Below, one piece after another: positions 34,643-43,085 of a stretch of 64,000 nt of DNA. The stretch spans positions 1-64,000 of the forward strand of contig JADBYZ010000002.1 of assembly GCA_020402745.1 (NCBI GenBank), read 5' to 3'. The position numbers and the translations under genes are program-made. The notes under the pieces were generated by a model. The model did not search any database. It was given only the letters and a program-made list of their open reading frames with translations, and was not told the DNA's origin. How positions within the stretch are numbered: the first letter of the stretch is position 1; every line of letters begins with the position of its first letter. The DNA comes from Phenylobacterium sp. (lineage in GTDB: Bacteria; Pseudomonadota; Alphaproteobacteria; Caulobacterales; Caulobacteraceae).

Positions 34643-35788
34643 ATGGATTTCAGCTTCACCGAAGAACAGTCGATGCTCCGCGACACGGTCGCGAGCTACC
34701 TGGCGGACAACTATGGTTTCGACCAGCGGCGGGCGGCCCTGGGGCGCGAGCCCTTCTGGCGGCCGGACGTCTGGAGCGCCTTCGCCGATGAGCTGGGCAT
34801 CCTGGGGGCGGCCTTCCCGGAGGCCCTCGGCGGCCTGGGTGGCGGCTACACCGAGAACATGGTGGTCATGGAAGAGCTGGGTAAGGCCCTCGTGGTCGAG
34901 CCCTATCTCGGCACGGTGGTCATCGGCGGCGGCTTCCTGAAGCACGGCGCCCCCGCCGGCGCCGAGGAGATGATCGGCCAGATCATCGCCGGCAAGGCCA
35001 TCTTCGCCTTCGCCTACGCCGAGCCGCAGGGCCGCTACAACATCCGCGACCTGAAGACGACCGCCCGCAAGGACGGCGCGGGCTACGTCCTAAACGGCCA
35101 TAAGGCCGTGGTGGTGGGCGCGCCCTACGCTACCCACCTGGTCGTCACCGCCCGCACCGGCGGCGGCCAGCGCGACGCCGGCGGGATCTCGGTCTTCATC
35201 GTGCCGAAGTCGGCCAAGGGCGTGTCCACCCGCGACTATCCGACGGTTGATGGCTTCCGCGCCTCGGAAGTCTATTTCGAGAACGTGGTCCTGGGCGCCG
35301 AGGCCCGGATCGGCGGCGAGGGCGAGGCCCTGCCCCTGGTCGAGAAGGTGATGGACGAAGCCATCGCCGCCACCTGCGCCGAGGCCTGTGGCGTCCTGCG
35401 TCGCCTGCAGGAAGGCACGGTCGAGTACACCAAGCAGCGCAAGCAGTTCGGCGTGCCGATCTCGTCCTTCCAGGTCCTGCAGCATCGCATGGTCGACATG
35501 TTCATCCAGCTCGAGCAGTCGATCTCGATGACCTACATGGCCACCATCCGCCTGTCCGACAGCGACGCCGAGCGGGCCAAGGCCGCCTCGGCCGCCAAGG
35601 TGCAGATCGGCAAGGCCTGCAAGTTCGTCGGGCAGAACGCCGTTCAGCTCCATGGCGGCATGGGCGTGACTGACGAGATGGCCATCGGCCACTACTTCAA
35701 GCGCGCGACCATGATCGAGGGCCTGTTCGGCTCCACCGACCATCACCTGGCGCGTTACGAGACCCTGTCGCTCGGCGCGGCGGCCTGA
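34643..35788 (+). CDS. acyl-CoA dehydrogenase family protein, small-subunit type
   Basis: The product has 381 residues and the acyl-CoA dehydrogenase fold: FTEEQSMLRDTVASYL at the start, EELGKALVVEPYL in the N-terminal helical domain, and VQLHGGMGVTDEMAIGHYFK near the end. The canonical FAD-binding segment is weaker than in the neighbour (FAYAEPQGRYNIRDLKTTA). It therefore looks like the small partner of a heteromeric enzyme, as in pimeloyl-CoA or steroid side-chain dehydrogenases. The pair forms an operon. Its 3' end overlaps the opposing carbonic anhydrase gene by 34 bp. Confidence 0.92.
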   Translation: MDFSFTEEQSMLRDTVASYLADNYGFDQRRAALGREPFWRPDVWSAFADELGILGAAFPEALGGLGGGYTENMVVMEELGKALVVEPYLGTVVIGGGFLKHGAPAGAEEMIGQIIAGKAIFAFAYAEPQGRYNIRDLKTTARKDGAGYVLNGHKAVVVGAPYATHLVVTARTGGGQRDAGGISVFIVPKSAKGVSTRDYPTVDGFRASEVYFENVVLGAEARIGGEGEALPLVEKVMDEAIAATCAEACGVLRRLQEGTVEYTKQRKQFGVPISSFQVLQHRMVDMFIQLEQSISMTYMATIRLSDSDAERAKAASAAKVQIGKACKFVGQNAVQLHGGMGVTDEMAIGHYFKRATMIEGLFGSTDHHLARYETLSLGAAA

Positions 35789-36360
35789 AGCTCGGCCGCC
35801 AGGCGCGCGCGCTCGGCGGCCATTTCGGCGCGGAAGCCCTCGGTGGACCAGAGACGGTAATCCCCGGTCGCGTAGGCTTCCGCATTCCGCCGGTAGAGAA
35901 AGGCGTTCAGCCGGTTCGCCAGGGTGTTGTCCCGGGTGCGGGTCACTGCGCCTGGTGAGCCCATGACGATGGAGCCGGGGGGGATCACCGTCCCCTCCTT
36001 CAGGAAGGCGCCCCCGGCCACGATGGACCCGGCGCCGATCCGGCAGCCGTCCATGATGGTGGCGCCGATGCCGATCAGACAGGCCTCGCCGATCTCGCAG
36101 CCATGGAGGGTGACATGGTGGGTGATCGAGCAGTCGGCGCCGATAAGGGTCCCTGTGCCGGCGCCCACATGGATCATCACGAAGTCCTGGATGTTGGCGC
36201 GCGGGCCGATCACCACCCGGTCGCTCTCGGCGCGCACCACCACATTGCACCAGACCGAGGCGCCGGGATGAATCTCCACCGCGCCGAACAGCCGGGCTGA
36301 GGGGTCGATCCAGGCCGCGCCGAAGTCCTTCACGTCGGGTCCGAGAAAGGGTCCGCTCAT
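35755..36360 (-). CDS. gamma-carbonic anhydrase family protein
   Basis: The product has 201 residues and a left-handed beta-helix built from hexapeptide repeats (IGPRAN, IGADCS, IGEACL, IGIGAT and similar). Metal-ligand histidines are expected at FVMIHVGAG and in SITHHVTLHGC. This type of protein interconverts carbon dioxide and bicarbonate or acts as an acetyl-type carrier enzyme. The ATG at 36360 fits the family start (MSGPFLG). The 3' end overlaps the acyl-CoA dehydrogenase gene by 34 bp. Confidence 0.9.
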   Translation of the reverse strand: MSGPFLGPDVKDFGAAWIDPSARLFGAVEIHPGASVWCNVVVRAESDRVVIGPRANIQDFVMIHVGAGTGTLIGADCSITHHVTLHGCEIGEACLIGIGATIMDGCRIGAGSIVAGGAFLKEGTVIPPGSIVMGSPGAVTRTRDNTLANRLNAFLYRRNAEAYATGDYRLWSTEGFRAEMAAERARLAAELQAAAPSDRVS

Positions 36361-36439
36361 CTGCGCCTCCGTTTGCGCCAGCCTCGCCCGGCCAGCCGAG
36401 ACTGACAAGGCCCCGGAGGGGCGGAAAGGCGTTGCCCTT

Positions 36440-37363
36440 GTGGCCAAAGCGGGCGAAAGCCCCGGCATGAGCCCCCGCGATTTCAGCCTGATGACTCTGG
36501 TCTGCCTGATCTGGGCGGCGAATACGATTGTCTCCAAGCTCGTGATCGCCAACCTGGAGGCGCCGCCCATGTTCTATGCGGCTCTCCGCTTTGCGATCGT
36601 GCTGGCCGTGGTCTGGCCCTGGCTGCGAAACGCGCCCCGACCGCTCTGGCGGATGATTCTGGTGGGCCTGTGTATGGGTTGCGGGACCTTCGCGCTGACC
36701 TTCTTCGCCTTGAAGACCGCAAGCCCATCGGCGGTGGCCATCGTCAGCCAGCTGGGTGTGCCGGTCACGGCGGTCCTTTCCTGGTTCCTCCTGGGCGAGC
36801 GCCTGGACGCCCGCCGGATCGCCGGGACGGCCATGACCCTGGCCGGCGTCGTCCTGGTCATGTGGAACCCTGACGGACTGCATATGTCGGCGGGCTTGCT
36901 CTTCGTGGTCGCCTCGGCGGTGATCGGCTCCTTCGGGGCCGTGCTGATGAAGCAGATCGAGGGGGTGAAGCCCCTGCAGTTCCAGGCCTGGGTCGGCCTG
37001 ACCTCGGTAATCCCGACCCTCGGCTACACTCTGGCCTTCGAGGGAGGGCAGGGCGCAGTGATCGCGGCTGACCCCTGGATCTTCGGCGCGGCGTTGCTGT
37101 TCTCGGGCCTCATCGCCTCAGTGCTGGCCCATACCCTCTATTACACCTTGATCCAACGCTATGAGGCGACGCTGGTCTCGCCGCTGACCCTGATGACGCC
37201 GATCTTCACCATCGCCCTGGGGGTGATCTTCACCGGCGACGTGGTCGACCTGCGGATGGCGTTGGGGGCGGCTCTCGCCATGGTCGGCGTCCTGGTCATC
37301 GCCTTCCGCTTCAACCAGTTGGCCCGCCTGGTCCTCCTCTTCGGTCGCGGGCAGGGCGCCTGA
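36440..37363 (+). CDS. EamA family (drug/metabolite) transporter
   Basis: The product has 307 residues with ten predicted membrane segments in two EamA repeats; the first begins near MTLVCLIWAANTIVSKLVI and the second near LLFVVASAVIGSFGAVLM. Members export small metabolites or drugs. The GTG at 36440 has a GGAGG-rich leader, but the ATG at 36467 (MSPRDFSL) is equally plausible. A structured repeat follows the stop. Confidence 0.88.
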   Translation: MAKAGESPGMSPRDFSLMTLVCLIWAANTIVSKLVIANLEAPPMFYAALRFAIVLAVVWPWLRNAPRPLWRMILVGLCMGCGTFALTFFALKTASPSAVAIVSQLGVPVTAVLSWFLLGERLDARRIAGTAMTLAGVVLVMWNPDGLHMSAGLLFVVASAVIGSFGAVLMKQIEGVKPLQFQAWVGLTSVIPTLGYTLAFEGGQGAVIAADPWIFGAALLFSGLIASVLAHTLYYTLIQRYEATLVSPLTLMTPIFTIALGVIFTGDVVDLRMALGAALAMVGVLVIAFRFNQLARLVLLFGRGQGA

Positions 37364-37370
37364 CCCACCT

Positions 37371-37450
37371 CCGTTGACCCCCTCAGCCAGCTTCGCTGAC
37401 AGCTCCCCCTTGGGGGAGCAATTGGCTTTCTCATTCCTCGCCGTCGGGCG
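37371..37450. repeat. structured intergenic repeat A, partial copy 3
   Basis: The first half matches the tandem repeats at 8892-9132 almost exactly: CCGTTGACCCCCTCAG, the stem CAGC-TTC-GCTG, and CTCCCCCTTGGGGGAGCAAT. The third hairpin is present in changed form (CTCGCC-GTC-GGGCGAG). The fourth arm and the closing GAGGGGGTC are missing. It fills the gap between the EamA transporter and the amidase gene. Confidence 0.8.
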
Positions 37451-37522
37451 AGCTTCGGCCTCTCTGAGGACGCCTCGACAATCCGGATGCGGAGCCTAGG
37501 AATTCATCCTAGCTTCCGGGCC

Positions 37523-38251
37523 ATGGACCTGATCGACGCCCCGTCGCCGAACTTCGACACTCGCACCGCCCCGCCGGACATGATCGTCCTGCACTATACC
37601 GGCATGCAGACCGGCGAGGCCGCCCTGGACAGGCTGCGCGACCCCACGCCCGGCGGCAGGGTCAGCGCGCACTACCTTGTCGAGGAGGATGGCCGGGTCT
37701 TCCGTCTGGTGGATGAGGCTCGGCGCGCCTGGCACGCCGGCGTCGCCTCCTGGAAGGGCCAGACCGACATCAACAGCCGCTCCGTTGGGATCGAGATCGT
37801 CAATCCCGGTCACGAGTTCGGCTATCGCGACTTCCCCGAGCCCCAGGTCGCCGCCGTCATCGCCCTGGTGGGCGACATCCGCAGCCGCTGGACCATCGCC
37901 GACGGCGACATTGTCGGCCATTCCGACGTGGCCCCGGCCCGCAAGCCGGACCCGGGGGAGCGGTTCCCCTGGAAGCGGCTGGCGGCGGCGGGGCATGGCC
38001 TTTGGGTCGAGCCCCCGCCCGCGCCCGGCGCACCCCTGGCGGAGGGGGAGGAGGGGGCCGCCGTCTTCGCCTTCCAGGCCGGCCTGACCCGGCTCGGCTA
38101 TGACTGCCCGCCCACCGGTCGCTTCGACGCCGCCACCCGGGAGGTCGTCACGGCCTTCCAGCGGCACTGGGTGCAGAGCCGCATCGATGGAGTCGCCGAC
38201 GGGCTCACCCGCGCCCGGCTGATCGCGCTCCTGAGACTCGGTGGCGGATGA
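37523..38251 (+). CDS. N-acetylmuramoyl-L-alanine amidase (AmpD type) with peptidoglycan-binding domain
   Basis: The product has 242 residues. It cleaves the bond between N-acetylmuramic acid and the stem peptide. The amidase_2 zinc site is visible as MIVLHYTG (about 20-27), the conserved SVGIEIVNPG follows, and IVGHSDVAPARKPDPGERF (about 131-149) carries the second histidine and the aspartate. The C-terminal 65 residues form a peptidoglycan-binding helical domain (FQAGLTRLGYDCPPTGRFDA). No signal peptide is seen, as in cytosolic AmpD. The stop overlaps the start of the next gene (ATGA). Confidence 0.94.
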   Translation: MDLIDAPSPNFDTRTAPPDMIVLHYTGMQTGEAALDRLRDPTPGGRVSAHYLVEEDGRVFRLVDEARRAWHAGVASWKGQTDINSRSVGIEIVNPGHEFGYRDFPEPQVAAVIALVGDIRSRWTIADGDIVGHSDVAPARKPDPGERFPWKRLAAAGHGLWVEPPPAPGAPLAEGEEGAAVFAFQAGLTRLGYDCPPTGRFDAATREVVTAFQRHWVQSRIDGVADGLTRARLIALLRLGGG

Positions 38252-38781
38252 TCACCGATCCGCCCCGGGTCGACGGCTTCGAGCTGCGCGCCTTGTCAGA
38301 GGCGGACGTAGATGGCCTGGTGAACCTCTTTTCTGACCCGGAGGTCTGCGCCTTCCTGGATATCGAGCCCCTCCAGACGGAGTTCGAGGCTCTGGACATC
38401 ATCGACTGGGCGGAGGCCCAGGCGGCGCAGGGCCTGGGCGTGCGGTGGGGCGTCCGGAGGGCTGGCGACGGGCGGCTCATCGGGACGGTGGGTTTCAACC
38501 GGATCGAACTCGGCCGGGGGCGATGGGGTGAGATCGCCTATGATCTCGCCCGCGACCAGTGGGGCCGTGGAGTCATGTCGACGGTCCTGCCGGCGGTGAT
38601 CGCGCGGGGCTTTACGGACTTCGGTCTCTTGCGCCTCGAGGCCATGGTGACGGTCGGGAACGAAAGGTCCTGCGCCCTCCTTGGGCGGATGGGATTCCGG
38701 TTGGAAGGGATCCTGGCGCGCCGCGGGTGGTGGAAGGGCCAGGCTTGGGACCAGATGGTCTTCGCCCGCCTCGCCGATTGA
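38248..38781 (+). CDS. GNAT family N-acetyltransferase (RimJ/RimL type)
   Basis: The product has 177 residues. The fold fits the ribosomal-protein-acetylating RimJ/RimL branch, with RWGEIAYDLARDQWGRGVMS as the acetyl-CoA loop, LRLEAMVTVGNERSCALLGR and MGFRLEGILARRGWWKG near the end. The actual target is unknown. It begins inside the last codon of the amidase gene (4-bp overlap), so expression is coupled. Confidence 0.92.
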   Translation: MITDPPRVDGFELRALSEADVDGLVNLFSDPEVCAFLDIEPLQTEFEALDIIDWAEAQAAQGLGVRWGVRRAGDGRLIGTVGFNRIELGRGRWGEIAYDLARDQWGRGVMSTVLPAVIARGFTDFGLLRLEAMVTVGNERSCALLGRMGFRLEGILARRGWWKGQAWDQMVFARLAD

Positions 38782-38813
38782 CGGCTGGCTTCTCCGGGGC
38801 CACTTGTAGCAGC

Positions 38814-39204
<391 letters not shown>

Positions 39205-39301
39205 ATCTCTTCCCCAGATCCACGGTTATCAACAGAAGGCCCGCGCACCGGGGCTGAACATCCTGATGTTCCCTGTATGACCTGTGGAGGGTGAGTGGAG
39301 A

Positions 39302-39316
39302 TTAACCATATTTGAA
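39302..39316 (+). promoter_or_regulatory. CtrA-like box upstream of mraZ
   Basis: TTAACCATATTTGAA fits the cell-cycle regulator CtrA consensus TTAA-N7-TTAA with one mismatch in the second half, and contains the strong half-site TTAACCAT. A GAGTC (CcrM methylation target) lies 37 bp downstream at 39353. Together they suggest cell-cycle timing of the dcw cluster. Confidence 0.55.
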
Positions 39317-39363
39317 TGAAAATCAGCTGGAATTACTGGATATTGCCATCCAGAGTCATTGTT

Positions 39364-39398
39364 TCCCATCCGATCCCATGTTAGCCCATTGGAACCCT
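39364..39398 (-). promoter_or_regulatory. MraZ-type operator: three 10-bp-spaced TGGG repeats
   Basis: On the minus strand TGGG occurs three times at an exact 10-bp period (CCCA on the plus strand at 39365, 39375 and 39385), and the next period shows CCCT at 39395. MraZ of other bacteria binds TGGGN direct repeats spaced by 5 bases, the same period. The set lies about 108 bp upstream of the mraZ start, in the orientation opposite to the gene. Confidence 0.65.
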
Positions 39399-39495
39399 GA
39401 ACAGGCGTGCTGGCGCGCGGCTCACGCCGCCGCCCCCGCCGTTCGGGGATTGGCAGGGGCGCAGCCAGAGGGGCTGCAGGACGGGACGCTGCGGG

Positions 39496-39978
39496 ATGTT
39501 CATCTCGACGTTCGAGAAGCAGCTGGACGCCAAGCGTCGCATCGTCGTGCCGCAGGAGTTCCGCGCCGCCGTCGCCGGCCCCTTCGACGGGGTGGTCTGC
39601 TTTCCCTCCATCGAGGCCGACTGCATCGAAGGCGGCGGCCAGGCTCTGTTCGAGCGCTACGTTGGCGTGATCGAGGAGCTGGATTTCGGCGATCCCCTGC
39701 GATCGGCCCTGGAGACCTCCGTGCTGGGCGGCATGGCGCGCCTGAGCTTCGACACCGCCGGCCGGATCACGCTTCCCGAGACCCTGTGCGACGCCTTCGA
39801 CCTGACGGACTGGGTGGTGGTGGTCGGCCTGGGCGACCGTTTCCAGATCTGGGAGCGCGACGCCTTCCAGGCCCATCGCGCCGCCCAGAGGGAGCTGGCC
39901 CGGGATGGACTCGCCCAGCTCCGCGCCGCGCAAAGGGCCCAGAGGTCCGGACTTTCCGGCGCAGGATCTGCAGGATGA
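39496..39978 (+). CDS. mraZ: transcriptional regulator MraZ
   Basis: MraZ is a DNA-binding regulator that starts most dcw clusters and usually represses its own operon. The 160-residue protein has the two MraZ/AbrB-like repeats: the first with [19 protein letters not shown] (about 6-24), the second with [20 protein letters not shown] (about 81-100). The ATG follows a GGACGGGA-type leader. Periodic TGGG repeats upstream are its likely binding site. The last codons overlap the rsmH start by 4 bp. Confidence 0.95.
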   Translation: MFISTFEKQLDAKRRIVVPQEFRAAVAGPFDGVVCFPSIEADCIEGGGQALFERYVGVIEELDFGDPLRSALETSVLGGMARLSFDTAGRITLPETLCDAFDLTDWVVVVGLGDRFQIWERDAFQAHRAAQRELARDGLAQLRAAQRAQRSGLSGAGSAG

Positions 39979-40904
39979 CCGCGCCGCACCTCTCCGTCCT
40001 CCTGGAAGAGGTCGTCGCCGCCATCGCCCCCGCGCCCGGCCGCCACATCATCGACGGAACCTTCGGGGCGGGCGGCTACACGCGAGCCTTCCTCGCTGCA
40101 GGCGCCCGCGTCACCGCCTTTGACCGCGACCCTTCCGCCGCCCGGTTCGCCGAGGGTCTGGGCGCCGGCTTCACCCTGGTCTGCGCGCCCTTCTCCACCA
40201 TAGCCGACGTCCTCGGCGCGGCGTCGGTCGACGGCGTGGCCCTGGACCTTGGGGTTTCGTCAATGCAGCTGGACGAGGCCGAGCGGGGCTTTTCCTTCCT
40301 GCGGGACGGACCCCTCGATATGCGGATGGGCGACCAGGGCGTGACGGCGGCGGAGATCGTGAACACCGCCGAGGCTGCTGAGATCGCCCGCATCCTATGG
40401 GTCTATGGCGAGGAGCGGCAGTCCAGGCGGGTGGCGGCCGCCATCGTCCGCCGCCGCGAGGCCCAACCCTTCGCCCGCACCACCGACCTGGCCGATGTGA
40501 TCGAGCGGGCCCTCGGCGGCCGGCGCGGCGCCCGGGTGCATCCGGCCACACGGTCCTTTCAGGCCTTGCGGATAGCCGTGAACGATGAGCTGGCCGAACT
40601 GGAGGCGGGGCTCCTCGCCGCCGAGCGGGTGCTGCGCCCTGGGGGGCGGCTCGCGGTGGTGACCTTCCACTCCCTCGAGGATCGAATCGTCAAGGGCTTT
40701 CTGGTCAGCCGGTCCGGCCGCACGCCTGGCGGTTCGCGCCATTCACCCCAGGCTCCGCGCGTTGCGGATCCCAGCTTTACCCTCCTGTCGTCCCGGTCCA
40801 CAGCTCCTGCAGAGTCTGAGACCGCCGCCAATCCCCGCGCGCGATCCGCCCGGCTCAGGGCCGCCGAACGCACCTCGGCTCCGGCCTGGAGGGCCGCGGC
40901 GTGA
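39975..40904 (+). CDS. rsmH: 16S rRNA (cytosine1402-N4)-methyltransferase RsmH
   Basis: The enzyme methylates C1402 of 16S rRNA using S-adenosylmethionine. The product has 309 residues. It shows [10 protein letters not shown] near the start, the methyl-donor site [14 protein letters not shown] (about 27-40), [18 protein letters not shown] (about 90-107), then [17 protein letters not shown] and [12 protein letters not shown], all typical RsmH blocks. The start ATG overlaps the mraZ stop by 4 bp and the end overlaps ftsL by 4 bp. Confidence 0.97.
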   Translation: MTAPHLSVLLEEVVAAIAPAPGRHIIDGTFGAGGYTRAFLAAGARVTAFDRDPSAARFAEGLGAGFTLVCAPFSTIADVLGAASVDGVALDLGVSSMQLDEAERGFSFLRDGPLDMRMGDQGVTAAEIVNTAEAAEIARILWVYGEERQSRRVAAAIVRRREAQPFARTTDLADVIERALGGRRGARVHPATRSFQALRIAVNDELAELEAGLLAAERVLRPGGRLAVVTFHSLEDRIVKGFLVSRSGRTPGGSRHSPQAPRVADPSFTLLSSRSTAPAESETAANPRARSARLRAAERTSAPAWRAAA

Positions 40905-41338
40905 ACCTGCTCGAACACCGCGTGCTGGGCTTCAGAACCCTCGACCTCGCCCTGAGCGTTCTCCTGGTGGCCCTGATCCTCGGAGTCTACCTGGCCAAGA
41001 CCCTGGCGGGTGGAGAGCGCGGACAGATCGCGTCTACGGAGCGCCAGATTACAGAGGAAAAGGACCGCATTGTCCTTCTCGAAGCCGAGGTCGCCCATCT
41101 CGAGCGCCCGGAGCGACTCGCCAGCCTTGCCCGGACCTACGCCGGCCTTTCCCCCGTGGCCTCCAATCGCGAGATCACGCCTCAGGGTCTGGCGGACGCG
41201 TTGCAAAGCCCGGCGGCTCCGGCGCCCCAGCTCCTCGTGGTCGGCTCATCCTCGATGGCCGGCTTGGCCGAAGCCGAGAGCTCCGCCCTTGAAGCAGAGA
41301 GCACGGCTCCGCCGTCCGACAAGGAGCCTGAGCCATGA
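40901..41338 (+). CDS. ftsL: cell division protein FtsL
   Basis: The product has 145 residues: a short cytosolic start, one membrane helix ([17 protein letters not shown], about 16-32), then a periplasmic coiled coil ([20 protein letters not shown], about 46-65) that joins FtsB and FtsQ in the divisome. A low-complexity Ser/Ala/Glu/Pro-rich tail makes up the last 45 residues and is longer than in many FtsL. Sequence identity in this family is low, so the call rests on position between rsmH and ftsI plus topology. The GTG overlaps the rsmH stop and the end overlaps ftsI by 4 bp. Confidence 0.88.
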   Translation: MNLLEHRVLGFRTLDLALSVLLVALILGVYLAKTLAGGERGQIASTERQITEEKDRIVLLEAEVAHLERPERLASLARTYAGLSPVASNREITPQGLADALQSPAAPAPQLLVVGSSSMAGLAEAESSALEAESTAPPSDKEPEP

Positions 41339-43080
41339 GCCTGACCCACGCTGGGGCGCTGGCGCCCGGCTGGCGCTGGATCAAGGGGCGCTTGTGGAAT
41401 CTTGAACGCGCCTTCGGGAAGGCCCGCGCCTCCGGTCGGGCGGAGAACGACGCCCGCATCCGGATTTTTGTTGTCCTTGTCTTCTTTGTGATCGGATTCG
41501 TCTGTCTCGCCGTCGGGGCGACCCGGCTGGCCATCTTCTCAAGCCCTGACTCCGTCTCAAGGGTCGGAGGCGGTGCGGGTCCTGGCCGCGCGCCCCTCGT
41601 TGACCGTCACGGCGCCTTGCTGGCTGCGGATCTTCCATACTTCACACTCTACCTCGATCCCCAGGACGTCTGGGATCCTGCGGAAACCCGGGCGGGCTTG
41701 CTCAGGGCGCTGCCGGAGCTGTCGGTCAGCCGGCTCGACCGAGCGCTGGCGAGTTCGCGCCGAACCTTCCTTGCAGGGCCGCTTTCGCCCAGAGACAGGG
41801 AGAGGGTTCACGCCCTCGGCCTGCCGGGTGTTGCATTTGAGCGAGAGCCGCGAAGGGTCTATCCCTTGGGCGGCGGAGCGGCCCACCTGATCGGCTTTTC
41901 CGACACCGGAGGCGAGGGCTTGGCGGGGGCTGAGGGCGCTCTCAACGAACGAATCCGCGCCGACTCAGGCGACCGCCAGCCCACCCCCCTTTCCATCGAC
42001 ATTCGGGTGCAAGCCGCCCTGGACGACGAACTCAATGCTGCGGCCACACGACTTCAGGCCAAGGGTGCGGTCGGGCTGATCACAAATGTCCAGACCGGCG
42101 AGGTTCTGGCAATGTCCTCCTGGCCAAGCTTCGATCCCGATCAGGCAGGTGAGTCCTCGCCTGACCAACTCAGAAATCGCGCCGTCGCCTCGGTCTACGA
42201 GATGGGATCCACCTTCAAGGTATTCACCCTGGCGGTGGGGCTCGACACCCATCAGATCACCCCTCAGACCGTGTTCAGCACAACCAAGGGTGTGAACATA
42301 GGGTCGCGGGTCATCCGAGACCTGCACGCTGTCGACCATGACATGACGGTGACGGATATCTTTCTGAAGTCTTCGAACATAGGCGCCAGCCAGATCGCCC
42401 TGGCGGTCGGCGGCCCGACCCTGACCCGGTATTTTGAGGCGTTCGGCCTGTTCAAGGCGGCGCCAATTGAGCTGACCGAGTCGGCTCGTCCTATTCTTCC
42501 CCGAGAGTGGAATCCCAATACCCTCGCCTCCGCCTCTTTTGGTCACGCGATTTCGGTATCTCCGGCCGCCTTGGCGGCTGGCTTGGGTTCGGTCGTGAAC
42601 GGTGGTCGCTACCTTCCCCTGACGGTTCAGCCCATGAGTCCGGGCGCCCGACCCGATGGACGCCGAGTGGTCAGTGAGGAGACCTCGCGGCTAATGCTCG
42701 GCCTGATGCGCCGAAATGTTCTGGAAGGGTCCGGTCGTCGCGCCAACGCCGCCGGTCTTCGGGTGGGCGGCAAGACCGGGTCCGCCGAGAAGGTAATCGA
42801 CGGGCGCTATGTCCGTGACAAGGTCCTCGCCTCCTTCGCCGGGGTTTTTCCCACCGATGGGGCCCTTTCTGATGATCGTTATCTGGTTCTGATCATTATC
42901 GACGAGCCCGTCGCCGACGCTGAGTCCGGCGGGCGCACGGGCGGGCTGACCGCAGCGCCGGCTGCGGGCAAGGTCATCGACCGCGTGGCCCCCTTCCTGG
43001 GCGTGAGCCGACGGTTTGAGCAGGTGGCGGTGCAGCCGGCAACGGCGGGCGCTGAGCTCGCCGCCCTTAACGAACGCTGA
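41335..43080 (+). CDS. ftsI: peptidoglycan transpeptidase FtsI (PBP3)
   Basis: FtsI crosslinks septal peptidoglycan. The product has 581 residues: a cytosolic start, one membrane helix at about 43-66, a non-catalytic domain, and the transpeptidase domain with STFK at 292-295 (catalytic serine 292), SSN at 346-348 and KTGS at 480-483. This is the class B penicillin-binding protein layout. The ATG overlaps the ftsL stop by 4 bp; murE follows after 5 bp. Confidence 0.97.
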   Translation: MSLTHAGALAPGWRWIKGRLWNLERAFGKARASGRAENDARIRIFVVLVFFVIGFVCLAVGATRLAIFSSPDSVSRVGGGAGPGRAPLVDRHGALLAADLPYFTLYLDPQDVWDPAETRAGLLRALPELSVSRLDRALASSRRTFLAGPLSPRDRERVHALGLPGVAFEREPRRVYPLGGGAAHLIGFSDTGGEGLAGAEGALNERIRADSGDRQPTPLSIDIRVQAALDDELNAAATRLQAKGAVGLITNVQTGEVLAMSSWPSFDPDQAGESSPDQLRNRAVASVYEMGSTFKVFTLAVGLDTHQITPQTVFSTTKGVNIGSRVIRDLHAVDHDMTVTDIFLKSSNIGASQIALAVGGPTLTRYFEAFGLFKAAPIELTESARPILPREWNPNTLASASFGHAISVSPAALAAGLGSVVNGGRYLPLTVQPMSPGARPDGRRVVSEETSRLMLGLMRRNVLEGSGRRANAAGLRVGGKTGSAEKVIDGRYVRDKVLASFAGVFPTDGALSDDRYLVLIIIDEPVADAESGGRTGGLTAAPAAGKVIDRVAPFLGVSRRFEQVAVQPATAGAELAALNER

Positions 43081-43085
43081 TCCCG

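Larger units (their letters stand above)
39205..39495 (+). promoter_or_regulatory. mraZ/dcw promoter region
   Basis: This 291-bp spacer carries no gene that I trust. It is visibly AT-richer than its surroundings between 39300 and 39390. It contains a DnaA-box-like TTATCAACA at 39226-39234, a CtrA-like TTAA-N7-TGAA at 39302-39316, a GANTC site (GAGTC) at 39353-39357 and the periodic MraZ-type repeats at 39364-39398. It is therefore the likely main promoter and control region of the division and cell-wall cluster. Confidence 0.65.

Noticed and set aside
39226-39234. TTATCAACA as a DnaA box controlling the dcw cluster
   Set aside because: A single 8-of-9 match with no second box nearby is too weak to list as a site; it is mentioned only as context.
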